From contig NZ_JH378837.1 of NCBI RefSeq assembly GCF_000235445.1, positions 1 to 64,000 of the forward strand: a stretch of DNA of 64,000 nt, in the 5' to 3' direction. The position numbers and the translations under genes are program-made. The notes beneath the pieces were generated by a model. That model was not told the origin of the DNA. It was given only the letters and a program-made list of their open reading frames with translations, and made no database searches. Positions 41,850 through 49,895 of the stretch are shown here, in pieces; position 1 is the stretch's first letter, and each line of letters starts with the position of its first letter. Source of the DNA: Johnsonella ignava ATCC 51276 (GTDB taxonomy: Bacteria > Bacillota > Clostridia > Lachnospirales > Lachnospiraceae).

Positions 41850-43418
41850 ATGAAAAAGAAAGGCATATTTTTGATGGCTGCGATTGCAGCTTTTTCAGGT
41901 GTATGCATGTTGGCAGGATGTTCGCAAAATGCAGATAATGTGAAAGGAACGGAGGGTAACCTACAGACTTCAAGTTCTTCAAATGAGAACCGTTCAGATA
42001 ATTCGAATGCTGACAGAGACAGTGAAGATAATAAAAAAGATTCTGCCAATGCTGACGGCAAGGTTAAGGTGATCCGGGCAGATGAGATTTTTACAGGTGA
42101 TTCAGGTGATTTAGATAAAGATATACAGCTTGTAGATATACGCAGCAGTGATAAATATATAGGCTGGAAAAACGAACAGGGTATAGGCGGACATATAGCA
42201 GGAGCTGTTGATTTTCCGGCTTCATGGTTTTCATATGGTATAAGTGATGAAAATATGGATATGGAATTTAAACGGCGCCATCTTGATAAAGAAAAAAAGA
42301 CTGTTTTATATGATGACGGTGAAGTAAGTGAAGATGATTATAGTTTATTTGAAAAAGCGGGATTTGGGCAGCTGTATGTACTTGCAGGCGGTATAGATAA
42401 GTTTGCTGAAAAAAACAAAGAAAAACTTGAGAGGCTTGAGGGCTATCAAAGATATGTTTCACCGCAGTGGGTTGAAGATCTTGTAAACGGAAAGACTCCT
42501 GAAGGTTATTCAGGAAAAAAATACAGGATAGTTGAGATTTATCTGCCAAGTGAAAAAGATGATTATACGGCGACGGGTCATATAAAAGGAGCTGTGGCAT
42601 TAAATGCAGATGATATAAATCATATACCCGGTCCAAGGGATGTAAGAGAATATGAGAGCATACCTATACAAAAGCAGCTTACATTCTGGAATCTTCCTCA
42701 AGATCAGGATATAAAGCGGATACTTGAGGGTGCAGGCATTGATATTGATACCACTGTCATACTTTATGGAAGCGAAAAGGCTACTACTGCGGCAAACAGG
42801 GCAGCATTTGTAATGGATTATGCAGGTGTGAAGGATATCAGACTGTTAAATGGAGGAAAACCTCTTTGGGTTGCACAAAACAGAGAGCTTGAAAAAGAAT
42901 CTCCGTCAGTTGAAAAGGTGGATTTTGGAACTGAGGTTCCGCAAAATCCCGAAATAAGATTTGATTATGAAAAAGAGCTTAAATTAATTGAGGATAAAGG
43001 TGCAGTTATAGCTTCAGTAAGAAGTTTTGATGAATATTTGAGCAAAAAAAGCGGCTATACATATATAGACAGGGCAGGTGAGATTAAAAATTCACGCTTT
43101 GCCTATGCAGGTTCAGATCCTTATGCTATGGAAGATTACAGAAATATAGATAATACAATGTTTAATTATAAGCTTATAGAAGAAAGATGGAAGCTGTGGG
43201 GCATAACCGGTGATAAGCTGGTATCTTTCCACTGCGGTACAGGCTGGAGGGCTTCTGAAACTTATTATATAGCAAAGGCACTTGGCTGGAAAGATGTAGG
43301 AGTTTATGTAGGCGGATGGTATGAGTGGACTAAAAAACAGGATGCACCTGTTATGAAACCGGGACTGCCGGAAGATGCACCTGAAAATACGCCGCAGGAA
43401 TATTTTTATAAGAAATAA
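41850..43418 (+). CDS. YnjE-like triple-rhodanese lipoprotein
   Basis: A 522-aa exported lipoprotein (signal peptide with lipobox LAGC, Cys25) and a Ser/Asn-rich spacer, then three rhodanese modules at about 70-190, 205-350 and 355-510. Only the last has the persulfide-forming Cys, in FHCGTGWRASETYYIAKALG, with the matching VYVGGWYEWTKKQDAPV end of E. coli YnjE. The first two modules (VLYDDGEVS and ILYGSEKATT) lack it. YnjE transfers sulfane sulfur from thiosulfate-type donors. Here it sits upstream of a YnjB/C/D-type transporter as in E. coli, but the protein is a surface lipoprotein. AGGAGG precedes the ATG. Confidence 0.9.
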   Translation: MKKKGIFLMAAIAAFSGVCMLAGCSQNADNVKGTEGNLQTSSSSNENRSDNSNADRDSEDNKKDSANADGKVKVIRADEIFTGDSGDLDKDIQLVDIRSSDKYIGWKNEQGIGGHIAGAVDFPASWFSYGISDENMDMEFKRRHLDKEKKTVLYDDGEVSEDDYSLFEKAGFGQLYVLAGGIDKFAEKNKEKLERLEGYQRYVSPQWVEDLVNGKTPEGYSGKKYRIVEIYLPSEKDDYTATGHIKGAVALNADDINHIPGPRDVREYESIPIQKQLTFWNLPQDQDIKRILEGAGIDIDTTVILYGSEKATTAANRAAFVMDYAGVKDIRLLNGGKPLWVAQNRELEKESPSVEKVDFGTEVPQNPEIRFDYEKELKLIEDKGAVIASVRSFDEYLSKKSGYTYIDRAGEIKNSRFAYAGSDPYAMEDYRNIDNTMFNYKLIEERWKLWGITGDKLVSFHCGTGWRASETYYIAKALGWKDVGVYVGGWYEWTKKQDAPVMKPGLPEDAPENTPQEYFYKK

Positions 43419-43482
43419 AGAATATAATATATTATATTTTTTATATATCAAAAATTTATTTAATCCATGGGAGGATAAGAAA

Positions 43483-44403
43483 GTGAAGAAAAGTTTAGAC
43501 ACAGATTTAAACAAAAATTTTAAAGGCGGTTTTAATAAGAAAATCGAAAAGTGCAATTTTATCAGATTGTTTTTAGCCGCAGCAGCCGCATCAGCATTCC
43601 TTAGTGCATGCAGTTCATCAGGCAGTCCGGCTAACAGCTCATCTCAGGCTGCACCGGGTGCCGCTTCCGGAGGTGTAACAGTTACTGAAAAAGACGGATA
43701 CAAATATGTATCTGCACAGGATGCAGTTGATGCTGCAAAAAAAAGTGATGTACATGTAATTGATGTGCGTGAATGGAAAGAATATTCAAAGGGAAGGCTT
43801 CAGAATTCACTCTGGAATCCGATATTTCCGCTTGAAGATGAAAGTCTTACACAGAGCCTTAAAAAGTATGCACAGGATAATTTAAATGACGGTAAGGATA
43901 TTTATATTATATGCAACAGCGGTCAGAGGGGTGCTCAGAAAGCAACGGGGGTATTTAAAGATGCAGGTATAGATGAGTCAAAGATATTTACTGTTGAGGG
44001 CGGTGCAAAGGCACTTTCAGGTATAAAGGATGCATTTACTACAAGTAGAATTGATGAGGGCATAGACTGGAAATATACTGACGGCAAGGACGTTTTAGAG
44101 CTCAAAGATGCACAGATAGTAGATGTTAGAGATCCGCAGACATATGCGGACGGGCACCTTGAGGGTTCATTAAATGCATCATTAAAGGAGTTTGATGATA
44201 CCGCTGCACAGACTGCATTTTATGAATTTTCAAAATCAAAGCTTGATCCGCAAAAGCCGGTATATCTTTTATGCTATAGCGGAAATAAATGTGCAAAAAC
44301 AGGAATATCTATATTAAAAGATGCCGGATTTAATACCGATAATGTATTTATTATTAAAGACGGTGCAAAAGACAAGGATATTTCAGCCGCTTTTGTAAAA
44401 TAG
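43483..44403 (+). CDS. Double-rhodanese lipoprotein
   Basis: A 306-aa lipoprotein: N-terminal Lys-rich segment, hydrophobic signal, lipobox LSAC, an Ala/Ser-rich linker, and two rhodanese domains. Both carry an active-site Cys: YIICNSGQRGAQKA (about residue 144) and YLLCYSGNKCAKTG (about residue 264). The domain starts are VIDVREWKEYSKGRL and IVDVRDPQTYADGHL. GTG 43483 is chosen because GGGAGGA lies 8 bases upstream; a longer frame from 43375 begins inside the YnjE-like gene. It probably handles sulfane sulfur or related chalcogen outside the membrane with the YnjE-like protein. Confidence 0.85.
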   Translation: MKKSLDTDLNKNFKGGFNKKIEKCNFIRLFLAAAAASAFLSACSSSGSPANSSSQAAPGAASGGVTVTEKDGYKYVSAQDAVDAAKKSDVHVIDVREWKEYSKGRLQNSLWNPIFPLEDESLTQSLKKYAQDNLNDGKDIYIICNSGQRGAQKATGVFKDAGIDESKIFTVEGGAKALSGIKDAFTTSRIDEGIDWKYTDGKDVLELKDAQIVDVRDPQTYADGHLEGSLNASLKEFDDTAAQTAFYEFSKSKLDPQKPVYLLCYSGNKCAKTGISILKDAGFNTDNVFIIKDGAKDKDISAAFVK

Positions 44404-44442
44404 TTTTTAAATTATTTATATTTATTTACCTAAGGAGGAAAA

Positions 44443-45795
44443 ATGTTTAAAAAGAGATTTTTTGGGATTTTTGCGGCTGCGATACTTGCATTAAGCCTTG
44501 CAAGCTGTTCCTCGACCAATACTAATCAGGTATCGGGTTCAGGAAGCGATACGGTACAAGATAAAGCTCAGGCTTCGTCCGGAACTGAAACTGGTATGGA
44601 TACAAAAAAGGATGATGAGGCTTTATCAAATAAAGGGGCTGATTCTGACAAAGACGACCTTAAGGGTAAGAACTTTGATGAAATTATAAAGCTTGCAAAA
44701 GGCAGTAAGGTAACTTTTTACGGATGGGGCGGTGATGAAAAGCTTAATAACTGGCTTGATAAGGAATATATACCGCTTATGAAGGAAAAATATGATATAG
44801 AAGTAGTGAGAGTACCTATGGATATTGAGCAGATACTCACACAGCTTTCAGGAGAGCTGCAGACCGGTACTGACGGAAGTATAGATATGATATGGATAAA
44901 CGGTGAAAATTTCCAGTCGGCAAGATCAAATGATATGCTTTACGGTCCTTTTTCCGATATGTTGCCGAATTTCAAGCAATATATAGATGCAGATTCAGAT
45001 GATATAAAGTATGATTTCGGCTACCCTGTTGAAGGTTATGAAGCACCTTACGGAAAGGCACAGGTAGTATTTATTGCTGATAGTGCAAAGACTGCGCAAC
45101 TTCCTAAAAATGCCAATGAACTTTTTGAATTTGCAAAGGAAAATAAAGGTAAGATAACTTACCCTGCACTTCCTGATTTTACAGGCAGTGTTTTTGTAAG
45201 AAGCATTATATATGAAAAATGCGGCTATGAGCAGTTTCAGGATATGAAACCTGATAAAGAAAAAGTTAAGGAAGCTATTGAACCTGCACTTAAATATCTA
45301 AGAGATATTAAACCGTATCTCTGGAATGAGGGAAAAACTTATCCGGAATCATCATCAACACTTGAAAATATGTTTGAGGACGGAGAAGTTCTTCTTAATG
45401 TTACTTATGGGGCTTATAGTACCTCTGTAAATATAGAAAAAGGAAAATATCCTAATACGGCGGTTTCATTCCAATTTGATAAGGGAACTATAGGAAATAC
45501 CAATTTCCTTGCAATAGCAAAAAACTCTCCGAATAAAGCAGGCGCCATGGTTGCAATTAATGAAATGATATCACCTGAGGTACAGGCTATGCGTTTTAAA
45601 GAATTAAGGACATTGCCTGTAATTGATTATTCTAAACTTGACAAGCAGCAGAAAGCGGCATTTGATTCAGTTGACATTGGAAAAGGGAATATACCTCAAG
45701 ATGAACTTCTTTCAAAACGTCTGCCTGAGATGCCGGCGGAGCTTGTACCTGTTATAGAAGAAATATGGAAAGAAGAAGTATTAAATAAGGATTAA
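44443..45795 (+). CDS. YnjB-like ABC transporter substrate-binding lipoprotein
   Basis: A 450-aa lipoprotein (lipobox LASC, Cys23), a Ser/Asp/Lys-rich linker and a type-2 periplasmic-binding fold. KVTFYGWGGDEKLNNWLDKE starts the domain, and DMIWINGENFQSARSNDMLY is the YnjB-type signature. FYGWGGD and PVEGYEAPYGKAQVVF line the likely ligand cleft. AAGGAGG precedes the ATG. It comes directly after the rhodanese lipoproteins and before two permeases and an ATPase, matching the E. coli ynjB-ynjC-ynjD order. The ligand is unknown, possibly a thiosulfate-like or nucleoside-like solute. A hairpin follows the stop. Confidence 0.88.
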   Translation: MFKKRFFGIFAAAILALSLASCSSTNTNQVSGSGSDTVQDKAQASSGTETGMDTKKDDEALSNKGADSDKDDLKGKNFDEIIKLAKGSKVTFYGWGGDEKLNNWLDKEYIPLMKEKYDIEVVRVPMDIEQILTQLSGELQTGTDGSIDMIWINGENFQSARSNDMLYGPFSDMLPNFKQYIDADSDDIKYDFGYPVEGYEAPYGKAQVVFIADSAKTAQLPKNANELFEFAKENKGKITYPALPDFTGSVFVRSIIYEKCGYEQFQDMKPDKEKVKEAIEPALKYLRDIKPYLWNEGKTYPESSSTLENMFEDGEVLLNVTYGAYSTSVNIEKGKYPNTAVSFQFDKGTIGNTNFLAIAKNSPNKAGAMVAINEMISPEVQAMRFKELRTLPVIDYSKLDKQQKAAFDSVDIGKGNIPQDELLSKRLPEMPAELVPVIEEIWKEEVLNKD

Positions 45796-45808
45796 CGCAA
45801 AGAAAAAC

Positions 45809-45855
45809 AATCTGTATTTAGCGGTTTTTACACCCGTTAAATACAGATTTTAAAA
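45809..45855 (+). terminator. Partial terminator between binding protein and permeases
   Basis: AATCTGTATTTA-GCGG (45809-45824) pairs with CCCGT-TAAATACAGATT (45833-45849), followed by TTTAAAAT. A second hairpin, AATCTGAT with ATCAGATT (about 45869-45895), lies further on. Read-through attenuation here would make the binding protein more abundant than the permeases, a common arrangement in ABC importers. Confidence 0.75.
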
Positions 45856-45966
45856 TAATAATATATAATCTGATATTTTAATATACATCAGATTATATGA
45901 GATCGTATTAAAAACTAAGTATATACGGCAAATTATCTGCTGCCGTATTGGAGCCTAATCATACTT

Positions 45967-46848
45967 ATGAAGAATAAAATAATACCGTATCTGCTTCTTA
46001 TACCGCAGTTTATTTTAAGCGGATTGTTTATTGCAGGGCTTATAAATGCCATTATGATAAGCCTGGGCATAATGCCTTCGCTTGGACTTAATAAATTGAC
46101 ATTTGATTACTATATAAAAGCGTTTTTGAGAAAGGATTTATTTGATTCATTAACATTCAGCTTTTATACCGCTCTTGTGTCGGCATTGATTTCAACAGTT
46201 CTTGGAGTTTTCATATGTTATTTTATGATAAATACTAAAAGGGGGATTTCATGGATAGTTGAACTCCCTATAATTACACCTCATGTTGTAACAGCACTGT
46301 TTATAATAAGCATATTTTCACAAAATGGCTTTATAGCAAGGCTTTTATTTATGTTTAATCTTATAAAGGATCAGCAGGAATTTCCTGTGATAGTTTATAA
46401 TTCAGGAGGGATAGGCATAATACTGGGCTATATATGGAAGGAAGTTCCTTTTGTTATATATTTTACAGCCTCAATAATGTCAAATATAAATGAGAAGCTT
46501 GGAGATGCTGCGGCAAATCTTGGTGCAGGAGCAGGAAGAATATTTTTTGAAATTACTCTTCCTCTTTGTAAAAATACGATTATAAGTGCTTTTCTTATAA
46601 TTTTTGTATTTTCACTAGGTGCTTATGAACTACCTTTTCTTCTTGGAGCGACAAAGCCTAAGGCATTGCCTGTTCAGGCTTACGAACAATATCTGCATCC
46701 CGATTTAAGGAATCGACCTTATGCTATGGCATTAAATGGAATTATAATAGCGGCTGCTATGCTTTCAGCAGTATTTTATTATTTTGTATTAAAGTCGGAT
46801 ATAGATAAAAAGTTAAAAAATAAAAATTTAAATACCTGTATAATATAA
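45967..46848 (+). CDS. ABC transporter permease, YnjC-like (first half)
   Basis: A 293-aa permease with six predicted helices. The cytoplasmic coupling loop GDAAANLGAGAGRIFFEITL-PLC corresponds to the EAA motif. E. coli YnjC is a fusion of two such domains; here it is split into two genes, this being the N-terminal equivalent. The downstream permease starts one base after its stop. AGCCTAATCATACTT is a poor ribosome site. It forms the membrane channel with its twin and the ATPase. Confidence 0.85.
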   Translation: MKNKIIPYLLLIPQFILSGLFIAGLINAIMISLGIMPSLGLNKLTFDYYIKAFLRKDLFDSLTFSFYTALVSALISTVLGVFICYFMINTKRGISWIVELPIITPHVVTALFIISIFSQNGFIARLLFMFNLIKDQQEFPVIVYNSGGIGIILGYIWKEVPFVIYFTASIMSNINEKLGDAAANLGAGAGRIFFEITLPLCKNTIISAFLIIFVFSLGAYELPFLLGATKPKALPVQAYEQYLHPDLRNRPYAMALNGIIIAAAMLSAVFYYFVLKSDIDKKLKNKNLNTCII

Positions 46849-47664
46849 ATGAAAAAATATAAAAAGGATAGATATATATCAGGTGTTATTACAGCAATAT
46901 TTGCGGCAGCGGTAATATTACCTGTACTCACGTTATTTGTATGGAGTTTTACTCAAAGATGGGCATGGCCCTATATAATACCGGGAAATTTTTCACTAAA
47001 TGCGGTAATTGATGTATTTGAAAAGCTTAAAAAGCCGGGAGGTATACTTATCTCAGGTGTAGTTTTATCACTTATAACTGCATTATTATCGGTGATTATA
47101 GCTCTTATGAGTGCAAAGGCATTACTTTTTTATAATTTCCCGGGAAGAAATGCCCTGTTATTTGGCTCGATACTTCCCTTCATTGTACCGGCAAGTGTAT
47201 TTTCAATGGGAGTTCAGCTGCTATTTATAAATCTGGGACTTAATAATACCTTACATGGTGTTATGATTGCTCATCTAATCTATTCACTGCCATACGCATT
47301 AAGGCTTATAATGGATGCTATGTCGGCAATAGGGGAAAAATATGAGGAACAGGCAAGAGTACTTGGTGCCTGTGGGATAAGGGCATTTGTTGATATAACT
47401 GTGCCCATGCTGCTTCCGGTATCATTAACTGCATTTTGTATGGCATATATAATTTCATTCAGTCAATATTTCCTGACACTCTTAATTGGTGGAGGACGAG
47501 TAATTACATTTACTATAATTATGGTGCCCTATCTTACATCAGGAAACAGGAATTTTGCTTCCGCATACAGTCTTGTATTTTTAGGGATTAGTGTGATTAT
47601 ATTTATGCTTTCTAAAAAAGCTGCCGCTATATCTAACAGGCAGTTAAAGACACAACTTTATTGA
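46849..47664 (+). CDS. ABC transporter permease, YnjC-like (second half)
   Basis: A 271-aa permease, six predicted helices, with EAA loop EEQARVLGACGIRAFVDITV-PML. ATG 46849 directly follows the TAA of the first permease (TATAATATAAATG), so translation is coupled and no separate ribosome site is needed. It pairs with the preceding protein as a heterodimeric channel, equal to the C-terminal half of the single-chain E. coli YnjC. A 12-bp tandem repeat lies between this gene and the ATPase. Confidence 0.85.
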   Translation: MKKYKKDRYISGVITAIFAAAVILPVLTLFVWSFTQRWAWPYIIPGNFSLNAVIDVFEKLKKPGGILISGVVLSLITALLSVIIALMSAKALLFYNFPGRNALLFGSILPFIVPASVFSMGVQLLFINLGLNNTLHGVMIAHLIYSLPYALRLIMDAMSAIGEKYEEQARVLGACGIRAFVDITVPMLLPVSLTAFCMAYIISFSQYFLTLLIGGGRVITFTIIMVPYLTSGNRNFASAYSLVFLGISVIIFMLSKKAAAISNRQLKTQLY

Positions 47665-47696
47665 CGTAATGAAATATAAAAATACTCACATGATAC

Positions 47697-47732
47697 ATAA
47701 AACAAAATATAAAACAAAATATAAAACAAAAT
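47697..47732 (+). repeat. Three-copy 12-bp tandem repeat upstream of the ABC ATPase gene
   Basis: ATAAAACAAAAT is repeated three times exactly (47697-47732), with a degenerate fourth copy, in the 114-base gap before the ATPase ATG. It is a candidate slipped-strand VNTR that could change the length of the untranslated spacer. Confidence 0.7.
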
Positions 47733-47778
47733 ATAAAATATAATATTTAATAAGATCAAATAAGAAAGTTGTAAAGTT

Positions 47779-48834
47779 ATGGGACTTGTGATAAAAGATC
47801 TTAAAGTAAGTCTTATGAAATCGGAAATACTTCATGGTATAAGCCTTGATGTTAAAGATGGTGAGCTTGTATCGCTGCTGGGGGCATCCGGTTGCGGAAA
47901 AAGTACACTTCTTAAAGCAATTGCAGGACTGACTGAAACTGATGGCGGAATCATAGAAATAGATGGTTCTGTTGTAAATGAAACAGCTCCTGAAAAAAGG
48001 GGAAGCGTGATAGTATTTCAGGATCTTAGGCTTTTTCCGCATATGGATGTAGGAAATAATATCGCTTTTCCTATGAGACTTAGAAAAATGTCTGTGAGGG
48101 ATATTGAAAACAAAGTAAAGTCTCTGCTACATGATGTGCATCTTGACGGATTTGAAAGGCGACAAATATCTGAAATTTCAGGCGGGCAGATGCAAAGGGT
48201 GGCACTTGCAAGAGCAATTGCGGCACAGCCTAAACTGTTGTTGCTTGATGAGCCGTTTTCAGGGCTTGATGAAGAGCTGAGAATTGAAATGGAAAAGCTG
48301 GTTGCCGGGCTTCATAAAAAAATGGAAATAACTACAGTGCTTGTAACTCATGATAAGAGGGAGGCATTGTATATGTCGGATCGTGTGGCACTTATGGACT
48401 GCGGAAATATACTTCAATATGATACCCCACATAATATTTATTATAATCCCAATTCAAAGAAAACTGCCGAGTATTTTGGCAGAGTAAATTATATAAAGGG
48501 GAATATCAAATCCGGTATTTTTACTTCTAACTCAGGTATATGGAAAACAAAACCGGGTGATATATCTGATGATACGATTGAGGATGGAGAATATGAGGCT
48601 TTGGTAAGACCGCATAATATAGGAATTATAAAAGACGGTGGCAGATATGTCGTTAAGTCGATATCTTTTATGGGAGAATTTGAAGAGATATCAATTGATA
48701 CAGGGGATAAAACTGTTTTTATAATAGCGACCGGGGGCTACTGTCTGAGCAATAGTATAAGTATCGGTAATTATGCAGGCATAAGTATAGAAGCCGGTAT
48801 GGTAAAATTTTTAAAGGCGGATATTTTAAAATAA
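47779..48834 (+). CDS. YnjD-like ABC transporter ATP-binding protein
   Basis: A 351-aa ATPase: Walker A LLGASGCGKSTLLKAIAGL, Q-loop VIVFQDLRLFPHM, signature ISGGQMQRVALARAIA, Walker B LLLLDEPFSGLDEEL, and switch VTHDKREAL. The C-terminal about 110 residues form an OB-like regulatory domain (VRPHNIGIIKDG), as in spermidine/iron-type importer ATPases. The N-terminal half matches E. coli YnjD. It completes the importer with the two permeases and the lipoprotein. GAAAGTTG is a weak ribosome site. Confidence 0.88.
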   Translation: MGLVIKDLKVSLMKSEILHGISLDVKDGELVSLLGASGCGKSTLLKAIAGLTETDGGIIEIDGSVVNETAPEKRGSVIVFQDLRLFPHMDVGNNIAFPMRLRKMSVRDIENKVKSLLHDVHLDGFERRQISEISGGQMQRVALARAIAAQPKLLLLDEPFSGLDEELRIEMEKLVAGLHKKMEITTVLVTHDKREALYMSDRVALMDCGNILQYDTPHNIYYNPNSKKTAEYFGRVNYIKGNIKSGIFTSNSGIWKTKPGDISDDTIEDGEYEALVRPHNIGIIKDGGRYVVKSISFMGEFEEISIDTGDKTVFIIATGGYCLSNSISIGNYAGISIEAGMVKFLKADILK

Positions 48835-48885
48835 ATATAATGCATTTTTTCTGATTTTAAAGGGATATAATATGAGGATAAATAA

Positions 48886-49752
48886 ATGAAGAGGATAATA
48901 TATGACTGCGATAATACTTTTGGTATAAAGGATTGTGATGTAGATGACGGGCTTGCACTTATATATCTGCTAGGTTCAAAAGAGGCAGAGCTTTTAGGTG
49001 TGAGTACAACCTACGGAAATAATCGTACAGATGTGGTTTTTGAAAATACAAAGCGTATGCTAAGAGATCTTGGAAGAACTGATATTCCTCTTAAAAATGG
49101 AGGGCTCTCAAAGGGCGATTATAACAGTGAAGCGGCGGATTTTTTAGTTGAAACTGCACAGCATTTTAAAGGAGAGCTTTCAATACTTGCCACAGGTTCA
49201 ATGACAAATCTGGGAGCAGCTTATAAAAAAGACAGAAACTTTTTTAAAAATATAAAGGAAATTGTTATGATGGGGGGAATTACAAGTCCGCTTGTATTTG
49301 AAAAGAAAATAATGGATGAGCTTAACCTTTCATGTGATCCTGAAGCGTCTGAAGATATTTTAATAAATGGCAAAAATGTATCTGTAATTACCGGAAATAA
49401 CTGCACCAAAGTGCTTTTTGAAAAAAGTGAATATAGGAAGATCCTTATGAATTCGGACAAAAAGATAGCTTCCTATATACTTTCTGAAACTGACAGTTAT
49501 TTTTCATATAATGATGATTGTTACGGTATAAAGGGATTTTATAACTGGGATGTAACGGCAGCGGTATATCTTATGCATCCTGAATTATTTTATGATCGCA
49601 TAGGCAGCTTTAATATAAAAACAGATGATCTGAATACAGGTTTTTTAAGATGTGAAAATCCCGGAAATTGTATGCTTAATCTGCCTGAAGTAAAGGAGAC
49701 TGCTTCATTTAAGGACAGTATATACAAAACATGGTTTAGAGTTGAGATGTAG
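48886..49752 (+). CDS. Inosine/uridine-preferring nucleoside hydrolase family protein
   Basis: A 288-aa nucleoside N-ribohydrolase. The N-terminal DxDxxxxxxDxDDGLAL pattern is IIYDCDNTFGIKDCDVDDGL, which supplies the calcium-binding Asp cluster; a T-N-L-G turn (ATGSMTNLGAAYKKDRNFF) and the end with GFYNWDVTAAVYLMHPELFY follow. Members cleave the N-glycosidic bond of nucleosides to base and ribose. It is the last gene of the locus, 51 bases after the ATPase, so a nucleoside or nucleoside-derived intermediate is likely. This recalls arsenosugar pathways, where adenine is removed from a 5'-deoxyadenosyl compound. Confidence 0.9.
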   Translation: MKRIIYDCDNTFGIKDCDVDDGLALIYLLGSKEAELLGVSTTYGNNRTDVVFENTKRMLRDLGRTDIPLKNGGLSKGDYNSEAADFLVETAQHFKGELSILATGSMTNLGAAYKKDRNFFKNIKEIVMMGGITSPLVFEKKIMDELNLSCDPEASEDILINGKNVSVITGNNCTKVLFEKSEYRKILMNSDKKIASYILSETDSYFSYNDDCYGIKGFYNWDVTAAVYLMHPELFYDRIGSFNIKTDDLNTGFLRCENPGNCMLNLPEVKETASFKDSIYKTWFRVEM

Positions 49753-49895
49753 GCAAATGTCGGGGTATATCTAAGAAATGGTAATTGATTTATCGTTTTC
49801 TTAGATAAAATAAATTTTCTTAAAAATATAAAATAAATTTACTATCAGAAAAATAAAATATAAAACAGATTTAACAATTTAAAAAGGAGCTTTAT

